Assembly (NCBI GenBank): GCA_964017185.1
Contig: OZ024872.1
Coordinates: 46,090,188-46,154,187 of the forward strand
Origin: Rugalucina vietnamica
Lineage: Eukaryota; Mollusca; Bivalvia; Lucinida; Lucinidae
Reading direction: 5' to 3'
Length of the DNA stretch: 64,000 nt
Of the stretch, positions 1 to 9,062 are shown in pieces. The position numbers were made by a program, and so were the translations under genes. The notes under the pieces are model-generated. The model saw only the letters and a list, made by a program, of their open reading frames with translations, did no database searches and was not told the origin of the DNA. The first letter of the stretch is position 1. Every line of letters starts with the position of its first letter.

Positions 1-6
1 ATACAT

Positions 7-998
7 TTGTTAGCGGATAAGGCAGTACGGGCTATGGGGTTACTATTTTCTACCATAAGACACGTTCAGGTTCCTTTTAAAATGTTGCTGCAACTGTTTG
101 ACACATATGTAAAATCTACCCTTAACTACAGCTGTGAGATATGGGGATTTTCTTCTGCAGAAAGGTGCGAACGAGTTCACAGAAAATTTTTCATTTTTAA
201 AGAATTTTAGGGGTTAAGATGAGTACTAGTAATATGGCTTTATACAGTGAAACAGGCCGCTTCCCTCTCTTTTTAGACAGATATATAAAAATAATTAAAT
301 ATTGGTTGAAAATATGTAATAGTGATTATAATAATTGTATTGTAAAATCAGTGTACTGTATGCTTAAAGATCGAACTGTGCAAAATGAAAATATTGTAAA
401 CTGGGTTTCGAAAGTTAAAGTTTTACTCCAGAGAACAGGATTTTTTGACGTTTGGCTTTTTCCAGAATCAGTTGTTACAACTAAATTTATACCTATTCTA
501 AAACAGCGAGTGAGAGATCAGTATGTTACTGAATGGAATCAAAAGGTGTCTCATTCTTCGTCTTTACATTTGTATAAGGAAATAAAATCTACTATGGAAC
601 TGTCCAGTTATCTGGATAAATTAACAAATATTAAATACAGAAAAGCTATATTGAAAATAAGGCTATCATCGCATAACCTTAATATTCAAACAGGTAGACA
701 TGTACGGTCAGAAAGAAATAGTAGAAAATGTAATTTTTGTGATCTTAACGAATTAGAGGATGAATATCATTTCATTTTAATATGCCCGCAATACCTAAAT
801 TTAAGAAAGAGGTATATAAAGAAATATTATTATACACGACCAAGTTCTGTTCTGTTCTTCTTAAGGTTCCCCCGGTTATTTTACGAGGCACCACCACAAA
901 GGCGTTGTTACTTTTTGAGCTCAAATATTTTAGCTGGATTTTTTTACAGTGCTGGGGTAATATTTACAGTTCGTGATATATGTACACGTGAAGACTAG
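7..998 (+). pseudogene. LINE-a RT C-terminal region, frameshifted and split
   Basis: Two overlapping-frame stretches, 7-210 and 219-845, encode the C-terminal domain of a non-LTR reverse transcriptase. The open frame runs on to a TAG at 996-998, but the codons after 845 belong to the 3' UTR of the inserted LINE-b read antisense. The true C-terminus (about 40 codons beginning MLKLVQLFQ) lies at 2600-2722. No RT catalytic motif is inside the window, so only the post-palm part is visible. Confidence 0.8.
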
Positions 999-2591
999 AT
1001 CTATGATATCTGTTTCAACTTGGCGACTCGTCTCTGATGAATCTTGTAGATATATTCTCTTGTATGTAATTCTAGCAGGTCAAGGACATCTGATGACACG
1101 GCACCATGGTCAAACAAGACAGAAGAATCCAACACTAGCTGGGTTAAGAGTTCTGGGTTATTCAGGAACATATTCACTTTTTCATTCAGAACTGGGTTAC
1201 TTTGAATTTTATGTATAAATCCCCGTCTTTCATGAAGAAAACTTTCACACTCCGCGAGGAAATGCTGTCTGGTTTCAGGAGCCACCGCGCACACCTTGCA
1301 AGTTGGATTCACTTCATATTGGTTGAAGCTTGCGCGATTTCCTTGTAGGATATATGTGCCCGTTAGAAGTTTACATTTAACTTGTGCCCGTTTATTGTCC
1401 ATCACATTACATCTAACCGAAGACCATACAATGTGACTTTTTCCTACTTTTAGGTTGCTAGAGTTTATATATTTCAAGGATGGTTTACTATCAACTTCAG
1501 ATTTCCATGAAGCTTCCACATGGGAGTTTATTGATTGGTTCAGAAGTTTCTTCCATTTTACTTTACACGGAGGTTCATCAAACAAGGAGTAGACTGAGGG
1601 CATGTCGTAACTTTCTAGGATAGATTTAATGTAGTTAAACCAACTTTTTTCTTGACAGTCTTTCACAGCTAATTGTCTTTCAGCAATTTGATACTCTATA
1701 GAATTTCTATCATTGATAATGTTCATGAACAGATTCAGGGCATTTTTGTGTATGACTGCTTCAATAGGCAATATTCCTAAGAGACTCAAAGTTGCTACAT
1801 TTGGTGTTTTGTCAGGGAACGCTTGTATTTGCTTCAAAGCCTTTCTCTGGAATTTTTCAAGCATTTCAATGTCTTTTTTCCTAAGTGTCAATACTTCAAG
1901 TCCATAGGTGACCCTAGGTATCACAAATGTAGACCATAAAAATCCATTTAGGCACACCTTCAAACCATTTCCACTATGAAAACCGGCCCCCATGATAGAG
2001 TATGCTGTTTTTCTACCATTACTTATTTTTTCTTCAATGTTGGGTTTGTCATTAACATTCCTAAAAATGCCGAGATGAGTGGTATCCATATTGTTTGCTA
2101 TTGTGTCACCTGCCATGAATATGTCTGTACATTCTACGTCATTTGACCTTTCATATGGATAGAGCAGAGTACTACTTTTTGAAGGATTGACACAATATCT
2201 CTCCTTTTGTGTGTTATCTTCAACATCCCATATCTTGATTTGCTGAGAGGAAAATGTCCTTGACATTACGGCTAGATCATCTGCGACCGTTATATGAGGA
2301 ATATTGATTGACCCGATTTTTACATCTGCATAGCGTTCTTCTAGCTGCAGTAGAAGGGGATTGTTGTACCGCTTGTAGTGTGCTGTAGAGAGCACTCCTC
2401 CTTGACGGACCCCCTGATGCAGGTTCACAGGGTCTGACAACAGGCCTGCCCACTTGACTCTAGATGAACAATCGGAGTATAAGTCCTTGATGAGGAGCCA
2501 ATCATCCCCCTGTATCCCGTCAAGGTAGAGTCTCCTTAGAAGAGAGTTCTGGTCTACAACGTCGAATGCCTTTTGGGCATCCAACGTTGTA
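846..2591 (-). mobile_element. 5'-truncated LINE (LINE-b) inserted into LINE-a
   Basis: A - strand LINE copy flanked on both sides by the 8-bp duplication GACCAAGT (838-845 and 2592-2599). Its 5' truncation falls inside the RT at LDAQKAFDVV. Its 3' end (846-1000) is an untranslated tail ending in AAGAAGAACAGAACAGA when read on the - strand. The protein is related to that of the full-length LINE at 24297-30482 (shared motifs QGVRQG and VADD, and a similar C-terminal zinc knuckle). The 3' tail has the same flavour as that element's AAGAAGAAG tail. The insertion is younger than LINE-a. Confidence 0.88.
1001..2591 (-). CDS. LINE-b reverse transcriptase, C-terminal half
   Basis: An uninterrupted frame of about 527 codons with no start codon of its own, because the element is truncated at its 5' end. 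It begins at RT motif A (LDAQKAFDVV), followed by motif B (LHQGVRQGGVLS) and motif C as VADD, where most non-LTR RTs have YADD or FADD. A C-terminal zinc knuckle CKVCAVAPETRQHFLAEC lies before the stop at 1001-1003. The endonuclease and the N-terminal half of the RT are missing, so the fragment cannot mobilise itself. The intact frame argues for a fairly recent insertion. Confidence 0.85.
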
Positions 2592-2900
2592 GACCAAGTA
2601 TGCTCAAACTAGTGCAATTATTTCAAGAAAACAATTTATTACATATTAAAAAGTTCGCTAAATATGTTATAGAAGCATTTAAACACAGAAATTCCTTTTA
2701 TATAGTAAACGCAAATGCTTAGAATATTTCATGTGTACATCGATTGTAGATTTGTAATATGTACTTGTGAACCCATCCATTGATCCACTTTCATTTTCAT
2801 GTATTTGTTTTGTATATGTCATTCTTCATTTGTATGTATATATGTTGTAATCACGATGAGCTGTTACATGCTTAAGTGAATAAACTTTGAACTTTGAACT

Positions 2901-3323
2901 CGTTATTGTAACTTAACAATAGGACATCCAAAAGTCCCCATATGTGCAAGAAAATAAAGATTAATTTATGAGCATATGTGGTGAAATGGTATGTGCTCGA
3001 ATGGTTATGTGCCGAAATCGTCATAGGCCGAAATGACCCAGAACCGTTTGCAGTTGCAGTTATAGTTTCTGAACGCAGTTATCTTCTGGCTAAAAAAAAA
3101 GCCCTCTCGTTTCGAACTGCACAAGGTGTTGACAGGGTATTGTTTTGACACTCAACATTTGATAAGAAAAGGTATTGTACAGAAAGTTCTATGTTTGTTC
3201 GTCTTGAGCTTTTGTGCGTGAAAACCCATGACCATGTCACTGGGATATAGTTTTAATACTGGTGAAATGTCAGTCAGTTATCAGTGCTCCAGCTAGGATT
3301 TGAACACAGATAGATCTACTTGG
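2901..3323. other. Unannotated spacer
   Basis: AT-rich sequence with no gene signature. A short stretch near 3000-3045 (GTGCCGAAATCG, GGCCGAAATGACC) echoes the GACCGAAATGACC motif tandemly repeated at 38305-38692. Confidence 0.5.
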
Positions 3324-3342
3324 GGTTACTGTTTAGACTTTT
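3324..3342 (+). repeat. Left copy of a 19-bp inverted repeat flanking LINE-c
   Basis: GGTTACTGTTTAGACTTTT is the exact reverse complement of 6542-6560. The pair brackets LINE-c and the foldback at its 5' end, so it may mark the ends of an older DNA element into which LINE-c inserted. Confidence 0.7.
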
Positions 3343-3344
3343 CA

Positions 3345-6225
3345 ATCTGAATCTGAATCTGAATAGTTTACTGGTGACACGCCAAATGACATTATTTCAC
3401 CAGGGGGTTCGGATGGGGGGGAAATTAGTCCCTTGAACGCACGAGTGAAGCGAACTTGGACACACAGTCATCAGACATTTCAGCAGAGGAGACAAGTGAA
3501 TCAGGGAGGTCATTCCAGTCCCTGATAGTCTGTGGAAAGAAACTACTTTTGTACGCTTCTTTGCTAGCTGAAGGTATCTGAAAAGCCAAAGAGTGTTGAT
3601 TTCTACAACGCCTATTCTTTGGGATAAGGTCATCTGTGGGTATTCTGGCTTTACCCTTTAGACCTTTGTATAGCAATATAAGTCTACTATCCTTCCTCCT
3701 TTTCTTAAGAGATTCCCATTTCAGTTGACCTAAAATGCCAGTCATGCTCCCAGTTTCAAAAACATAATTTCCCGTCACAAACCTTGCCGCACGATTTTGG
3801 ACCTTTTCCAGTTCTTCCTGGAGGCCATGAGTGTGAGGGTCCCAAACTGAGCTTCCATATTCCAAGACCGGCCTCACCAGTCCTTTATAAGCTGCTTCTT
3901 TCACATCTGGGGGACAAGAATACAAATTTCTCCTCAAGAATCCGAGAGTTCTGTTAGCCTTTGTACAAACATTGGAAATATGAGTATTCCATTTCAAATC
4001 ATTTGTGATAGTTACACCCAGGTATTTTATGCTTTCAACGTTTTCCAGTAAAGTGCCCTCAAGGGTGTAGTTAGCCTGTATCTTACTAGACCGTTTATTT
4101 GTCAGCTGCATCATGTTGCATTTGACGGGTTGAAATCTCATTCCCCATTTTCTAGCCCAACTGCCTAGGCGATCAATGTCTCTCTGAAGTTTCAATGTAT
4201 CCTCTTCATTCTTGATTTCACGATAGCAAACACAATCATCAGCAAAGAGTCTTATTTCAGACTCGATGTCTGCTGAGATGTCATTTATATACAAGGAAAA
4301 CAGCAAGGGGCCGAGAACGGTGCCCTGAGGGACACCCGACACAACTGGAGCCCAATCCGATTTAATGCCATTAACCACTACCCTTTGTTGTCTGAAACAA
4401 AGGAAAGCATTTATCCAATTCAGTGTTGTTCCACCTATTCCATAGCTGAACAATTTGCTTTTAAGGAGTTCATGGGGAGGAGTATCGAAAGCCTTTTCAA
4501 AATCGAGTATAAAAGTGTCGACCTGGCCTTTTTTGTCTAAGATTTTGGCCCAGTCATTTATCACTGTAGTCAACTGAGTTTCACAGCTATGCCATTTCCT
4601 AAATGCGTGTTGCCTGTCCGACAGGAGTTCATGTTCATCAAGATGGGCCATAATATTTGAGCATACAATATGTTCAAGAAGCTTACAAGGAATGCATGTC
4701 AAAGAAACAGGGCGGTAATTGCGGGCAAGTGACCTGTCGCCCTTCTTAAACAGGGGGCAAATATTAGCAAGAGACCATTCTTTAGGAATTTCACCTGTAT
4801 CAATTGACTGCTGGAAGAGATGGGCGAATACCGGCCCTAATTCCATAGCCAGTTCCTTTAGGACTCTGGGATGAAGCTCATCAGGCCCTAAGGCTTTAGA
4901 CGGGTTTAGACTTTTGAGAAGTTTGGTCACCCCTTCCTTTGTGACCACAATATCATGCATGAATGGGGCAGATCTATCCATAAGAGGGACCTGTTTGTAT
5001 TCACTTTTAGTGAAAACATCCGAGAACTGACCATTAAATTCTTCCGCCTTCTCAAATTCAGATTGAGCTATTCCACTTCCATTTCTCTTTTTCAACGGGG
5101 GAATACCTTGGGTATCTTTTTTCTGACTGTTTATGTACCTGTAAAAATCTCTAGGATTAGCCTTAACATCTCCTACCAAGTTGTTCACATAAAGATCATG
5201 CTGCTTCCTGATATCAGCTTTGATCTCTTTCCGTAAAGATTCAAATTTAGATCTAAATTTTGCACTACCAGTCTTTTTAGCTTTTGCATGAGTTGCATTT
5301 TTTCTGCGAATCTTCCTTCTTATTTCAGGTGTTATCCAAGGGACAGAGGAAACTGAGCGACTAGTTTTTGAGGGGATATGTTTATCTGCCGATTCCTGAA
5401 TAAACGATGTAATGAGATTGAAATTTTCCTGGACCGACCGAGTATCTGAGTAACCGTAGAAGTATCTTTCCTTTGCAAATTTAAGTGTTTCTGCTCTCAT
5501 AGATTCATAATCACCTTTCTGATAACGATACACTTTTCTCCTAGGTTTCTTTATAGGGGGGATAGCAATTTTCAATGTGCCAGAAACAATGTCATGATCA
5601 CTGAGCTTATCCGGGGAATAATTGTCTACAAACTGACCAGGAAGAGAGGTCAAAATTAAGTCCAAAGTATTTCTTTCTCTGGTGGGGAAATTGACTAATT
5701 GTTCCAAACCATGGTCATTCATGATATCTATCAAAATCTGACCCTCCGTCTGACTCAATGATGACCCAGATTTGCTGAGTCTGTCCGGCCATACAATATC
5801 TCTAAAGTTAAAATCACCTAAAACATGAATTAAGGGGGGTTTGTTGCCTTTATTAATATTTTTGATTTTGTCAAGCTGTTCTCTAAATAAATTGTCAAAC
5901 TTTTCCAGTGAATTCAATAAGTCATTTCCATTGTCCGATACTGGTAAATGACCATCGACAGGTGGTCGATACCAGCTAGCCACAAAGTGAGTTTTCTTAT
6001 TTACAAAAAGTTTGACCCAAACTGACTCTGAGTCATTGTCCAATTCTGTGAGGGGCATGTGTGGGATGTCCTTGTGTACAAGAAGCATAACACCACCACC
6101 ATGTAAGGTTCTATCCTTTCTGTACACGCTGTATGGAAAAGATTCCGGAAATAATTCAGACGTTAATATGGAATTGTCAATTTTTGTTTCCTGAATCGCC
6201 AAAATCTTTTCTTCAAAAAGCTTAT
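3345..6225 (-). mobile_element. CR1/L2-like LINE (LINE-c), near-complete ORF2, 5' truncated
   Basis: A - strand non-LTR retrotransposon. The 3' end is short (about 80 bp after the stop) and finishes in ATTCAG-type repeats (+ strand CTGAATCTGAATCTGAAT, 3345-3365), a hallmark of CR1/L2-like elements. The 5' end lies near 6205-6225, inside the endonuclease and just before its QETKID motif. The sequence beyond belongs to an inverted repeat (6215-6540). A second, very short copy of the same family is at 40931-41130. Confidence 0.82.
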
Positions 6226-6301
6226 ACTTGTACTTTAAAAAAACAACAACATTTTTTTCTTCGTCATGTAGCTTTTCTGCATTAGTCCTGACCTTATACA
6301 A
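3425..6301 (-). CDS. LINE-c ORF2: apurinic-like endonuclease plus reverse transcriptase
   Basis: A 958-codon frame. The first ~30 codons (6301 to about 6215) are probably flanking DNA, not LINE. The endonuclease part shows QETKID (near residue 37), YRKDRTLHGGGVMLLVH, LGDFNF (near 160) and LSDHDIVSG (near 232). The RT part shows NYRPVSLTCIPCKLLEH, FILDFEKAFDTPPHELL (near 600), SGVPQGTVLGPLLF (near 655) and the catalytic motif FADD (near 685). The C-terminus ends in IRDWNDLPDSLV and FASLVRSRD, typical of CR1-like ORF2. The frame is open throughout, but the start of the endonuclease is missing, so the copy is probably not autonomous. Confidence 0.88.
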   Translation of the reverse strand: MYKVRTNAEKLHDEEKNVVVFLKYKYKLFEEKILAIQETKIDNSILTSELFPESFPYSVYRKDRTLHGGGVMLLVHKDIPHMPLTELDNDSESVWVKLFVNKKTHFVASWYRPPVDGHLPVSDNGNDLLNSLEKFDNLFREQLDKIKNINKGNKPPLIHVLGDFNFRDIVWPDRLSKSGSSLSQTEGQILIDIMNDHGLEQLVNFPTRERNTLDLILTSLPGQFVDNYSPDKLSDHDIVSGTLKIAIPPIKKPRRKVYRYQKGDYESMRAETLKFAKERYFYGYSDTRSVQENFNLITSFIQESADKHIPSKTSRSVSSVPWITPEIRRKIRRKNATHAKAKKTGSAKFRSKFESLRKEIKADIRKQHDLYVNNLVGDVKANPRDFYRYINSQKKDTQGIPPLKKRNGSGIAQSEFEKAEEFNGQFSDVFTKSEYKQVPLMDRSAPFMHDIVVTKEGVTKLLKSLNPSKALGPDELHPRVLKELAMELGPVFAHLFQQSIDTGEIPKEWSLANICPLFKKGDRSLARNYRPVSLTCIPCKLLEHIVCSNIMAHLDEHELLSDRQHAFRKWHSCETQLTTVINDWAKILDKKGQVDTFILDFEKAFDTPPHELLKSKLFSYGIGGTTLNWINAFLCFRQQRVVVNGIKSDWAPVVSGVPQGTVLGPLLFSLYINDISADIESEIRLFADDCVCYREIKNEEDTLKLQRDIDRLGSWARKWGMRFQPVKCNMMQLTNKRSSKIQANYTLEGTLLENVESIKYLGVTITNDLKWNTHISNVCTKANRTLGFLRRNLYSCPPDVKEAAYKGLVRPVLEYGSSVWDPHTHGLQEELEKVQNRAARFVTGNYVFETGSMTGILGQLKWESLKKRRKDSRLILLYKGLKGKARIPTDDLIPKNRRCRNQHSLAFQIPSASKEAYKSSFFPQTIRDWNDLPDSLVSSAEMSDDCVSKFASLVRSRD

Positions 6302-6540
6302 TTATAAAAACATGTCTAGAATACATAGAAAGCATTAGAAAAACTGATAAGCAATCACTAATGTAAAGAAATGTTTTTTCTCTACATTCAGGATGGCATA
6401 TCAGTATTTTGATTGCTTTCTATAGATTCTAGACATTTTTTTCTTATTTTGCAAGGTCACGACTATTGCAGAAAAGCTCAAAAAGATAACAAAAAATATA
6501 ATTGTAAGTTTTGAAATAAAAGTACAAGTATGAGCTTTAG
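6215..6540. repeat. Imperfect foldback next to LINE-c 5' end
   Basis: Sequence at about 6215-6335 is repeated as an imperfect reverse complement at about 6412-6540. Matched blocks include CATACTTGTACTTT, GAGCTTTTCTGCA, GACCTT and ATGTCTAGAAT. The loop is about 75 bp. It looks like a foldback or MITE interrupted or abutted by LINE-c. Confidence 0.7.
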
Positions 6541-6541
6541 A

Positions 6542-6560
6542 AAAAGTCTAAACAGTAACC
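6542..6560 (+). repeat. Right copy of the 19-bp inverted repeat flanking LINE-c
   Basis: AAAAGTCTAAACAGTAACC, the exact reverse complement of 3324-3342. Confidence 0.7.
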
Positions 6561-7449
6561 CTAAGTGTCTGTGGATTTGAAAAGGGCAGGGCAGACTCAT
6601 ATTGAAAAGGACATTTTCAGCGTGTGGCAATCGGCATTTGTACTTGATGAAGGTAGCATAAGGGGACCAGTGATCGATGAAAAATAGCCATGTTTGATAT
6701 GTTTTTGGATCAGACACGCATTGGAAAATGCATGTGTACATACCATATCGAAGCTTGAACCTTCGCCATGTTTTTCAATATGTCAGTTTATGACATCATC
6801 ACGTCACATTCTAAGTGACGTCATTTTAACACACCTGTCATCATACAGTGTAAATCAGTGTCAGGTGGACCAGTGATCAATCACCTTCTTTTCAGTCTCT
6901 CCAAAACTGCGGCTAACTTGGAAGGTACAGTGGTGTTATGGCTAAAAACTCATTTTTGCACAGTTCGCGCTAATAACTTGTGATTTTTTTCGCGGCGGAA
7001 ATTTCACCAGCCAAGGGAAAATTTAAACGTTTAATATCCCATTCATCATGTTCATAGACCATATAGATTACTATGCTCACAGATCAGAATCTGGCATAAG
7101 CCTTTCCCTACTGAAAAGTTCTTTTAAAGAGAAAGCAGAAATTAATAATCGGTTTAGATTCATTTTCTAACAAACTTTTATATATTTGGCTGTGCTTGGA
7201 TATAACTAGTCTTTGTATCGATTTTCCTGTTGAAAGTTGCAAGATAACAGTATTTCTCTTTGGCTCCATTTTTCCAAATCTAGAGGGTCACTGAAGAGGC
7301 TTATTTAGCCGAAACCGTGATATGGCCTATCCCTTTCCTCATTAATATGCTCACTGCTCTTAAAGGATCTCAGTTTTATTTTTATTTTAAAAAGATCCAT
7401 GTGATGCTTTGTCTATTTGCAGGAAACATTCTAGAATAGAAGAGTTTAC
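6561..7449. other. Unannotated spacer with a dispersed repeat
   Basis: No coding signal recognised. About 7190-7375 resembles 52770-52935 (shared blocks ACTAGTCTTTGT, TCCTGTTGAAAGTT versus TCCTGAAAGTT, and ATATGCTCACTGCTCTTAAA versus ATGTTCACTGCTCTTAAA), so it is part of a dispersed repeat of unknown type. The missing first exon of ADAT3 could lie here, but I cannot identify it. Confidence 0.45.
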
Positions 7450-7613
7450 TATAGGAATGAATTTTATTTTTGTTGATTTTATCGATGTGTAAACTCAGGC
7501 AAATCACTCACAAACTAAATAAAGCCCGAAGGGCTTTATGAAAAAAGTTTGTGAGTGATTCGCCTGAGTTTACACATCGATAAAATCAACAAAAATAATA
7601 ATTCATTCCTTAT
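7450..7613. repeat. Foldback element with ~63-bp arms
   Basis: Arms 7453-7516 and 7546-7610 are near-perfect reverse complements (blocks GATTTTATCGATGTGTAAAC and CAAATCACTCACAAACT). The loop contains the nested palindrome AAAGCCCGAAGGGCTTT. Its right end abuts the TIR element that starts at 7611. Confidence 0.9.
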
Positions 7614-8229
7614 AATTCCAACTTTGTCTCATTACACTGAAATTGTCTACATTGATTTAAATTTTTATAGCCAGCGGAAGGAAAATAGAGCAAAACGGAT
7701 CTTCATGAGGCAGCCATCTTGAAAATTTCCAAAGCATAAAACTCACTTGTCGCAATAAATAGAAGCTATAACTGGCTTGCTATAAGCAGGCTGTCAAAGC
7801 GGGAGCTTTAAAGCGTCCCCCCTTCATTCAAAATTATGCTTTTGGGAGAAAATATCGCCGTCTGGATCGATAGGACATGTCGATTTTGAACTGGGGCTCG
7901 GAATATTAGAAATTCAAACATCAAATTCCAACACACAACAGGAAGATTAACACACTTACCGTACTATGTTCTGTTATAAGAAGAAGCGTCCATGTTAATA
8001 AAAATTCCAAATATTCATTTCGACGCCTTCAAAATGCGTTCATCCATTGTTTTTATGACGTTTAGATTTGATGACGTCAACGATTTTGAGAAGAAACGTC
8101 ACGTTATCACGTAACGTCGCGCCGTTTTTAAGGTGAAAACTGAGTATTCTTGCGCATTGCTTTTATCGAAGTATAAAGTCTTCCAAACAACCAATCAGAA
8201 TGTAGGAAATTAGTAAAGTTGGAATTATA
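7611..8229. mobile_element. Non-autonomous TIR element, 619 bp
   Basis: Begins TATAATTCCAACTTT (7611-7625) and ends AAAGTTGGAATTATA (8215-8229), a perfect 15-bp terminal inverted repeat. No long ORF lies inside. The ends start with TATA, so the true duplication (TA or longer) cannot be delimited. Confidence 0.8.
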
Positions 8230-8609
8230 ATTGTATGAAGATCTTGAAAGCAAATGGAACAGATATCTGTGTGTAAAAAAATTAAGCTATCAGGTAATTA
8301 AATGTTGTGTTTTGATATGAACCACATCACGAGAAAAAATTGACATATGAAAAAGTAGCTATCCAGTTAATTGGCCTCTTTGTTTTTCTTATATAAAGCT
8401 GGTCAGGTCCCTCTACTTTCATAATTCAAAATGACCACCATGTTGCCTTTTTTTTTGGTTTACAATGTTAACAGCTTGATTTTTTTTTCCAACCGGGTCA
8501 TAAACTTGAAAGACATTTGTTTTATATGAAGTGGCTCATTTCATATTTATATTTTTGAAAGAAAATGCTTATCTCATTGACAATGATGCTGTTACCTTAC
8601 AAGACCATA
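8230..8609. other. Unannotated spacer upstream of the first recognised ADAT3 exon
   Basis: AT-rich. No exon with a correct ATG and a donor in the required phase was found. Confidence 0.4.
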
Positions 8610-8843
8610 TGAGCCACGACGCGAGAAAACCGGTCTTTGGGAGTTCTGACCAGCTCCGACATAAACCGGCCTGTACAGTCACAGAAGCAGGCTGGAAGCT
8701 TGAAATTTCGGAATTAAGAAGATGAGTTATACCATCCGTGTAGTGAAAACAAATGCACGGATCAGCTTAGCAGTTACTGCGAAGCTGATCTGCGCCTTTG
8801 TTTTCCCATAGCCAAAAATCCTGTTTTCTTGTGATGCGGCTCA
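8610..8843 (-). mobile_element. MITE-A copy 1 (CCGG subtype)
   Basis: MITE-A definition: about 235 bp. The + form starts TGAGCCGC-CATG-GAAAACC, followed by GCGAAAACAAAGGCGCAGATC, a palindromic core (GATCAGCTTCGCGG / CCGCGAAGCTGATC), GCGCCTTTGTTTTCGC and an asymmetric stretch with AAATTTCAAGCTTCTAGCC and GTTTGTGTCGGACC. It ends in GGTTTTC-GGCGGCTCA. This copy reads TGAGCCACGACGCGAGAAAA to GATGCGGCTCA. Confidence 0.85.
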
Positions 8844-8866
8844 TATGCTTGTCATTATGACTTAAA

Positions 8867-9036
8867 TGAAGTGCATCACAAGAAAAATAGCTAGTACCTT
8901 GGAATTTCAGATTTAGATAGAAAAGATATTATGCTATTTAAGAAGCGTAAAAAAAAGTGCTCATCAAAAAGTGCTGATCTGTGCTTTTGTTTTTGCATAG
9001 GCGAAGTGGCTGTGACACTGCTCATGACACGACTCA
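8867..9036 (-). mobile_element. MITE-A copy 2, degenerate
   Basis: A decayed, internally deleted copy. Recognisable blocks are TTGGAATTTCAGATTTAGA, GTGCTGATCTGTGCTTTTG and CATGACACGACTCA. It ends 26 bp before the ADAT3 exon that starts at 9063. Confidence 0.6.
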
Positions 9037-9062
9037 AATTTTGATTTAAACATGTATTTCAG

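Larger units (their letters stand above)
1..2900 (+). mobile_element. Non-LTR retrotransposon (LINE-a), 3' part, interrupted by another LINE
   Basis: The 3' part of a LINE. It encodes the region after the reverse transcriptase palm (first stretch 7-210, then 219-845, then 2600-2722). Readable motifs are a TLNYSCEIWGF block and a zinc-knuckle-like CNFCDLNELEDEYHFILIC. A frameshift near 200-210 separates the first two stretches: reading resumes as ILGVKMSTSN just before 219. At 845 the ORF is broken by a foreign LINE (846-2591). At 2600 it continues in the same frame and stops at 2720-2722. The 3' end carries the short direct repeat AACTTTGAACTTTGAACT near 2882-2900, as LINE tails often do. The 5' part lies outside the window. 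It is a dead copy because of the frameshift and the insertion. The clade is not assigned. Confidence 0.85.

Noticed and set aside
838-998. C-terminal extension of the LINE-a ORF to the TAG at 996-998
   Set aside because: Positions after 845 are the antisense 3' UTR of LINE-b; the duplication shows the true continuation at 2600.
3345-6225. Target duplication for LINE-c
   Set aside because: Flanks were compared, but no convincing duplicate could be found; the 19-bp match is inverted, not direct.
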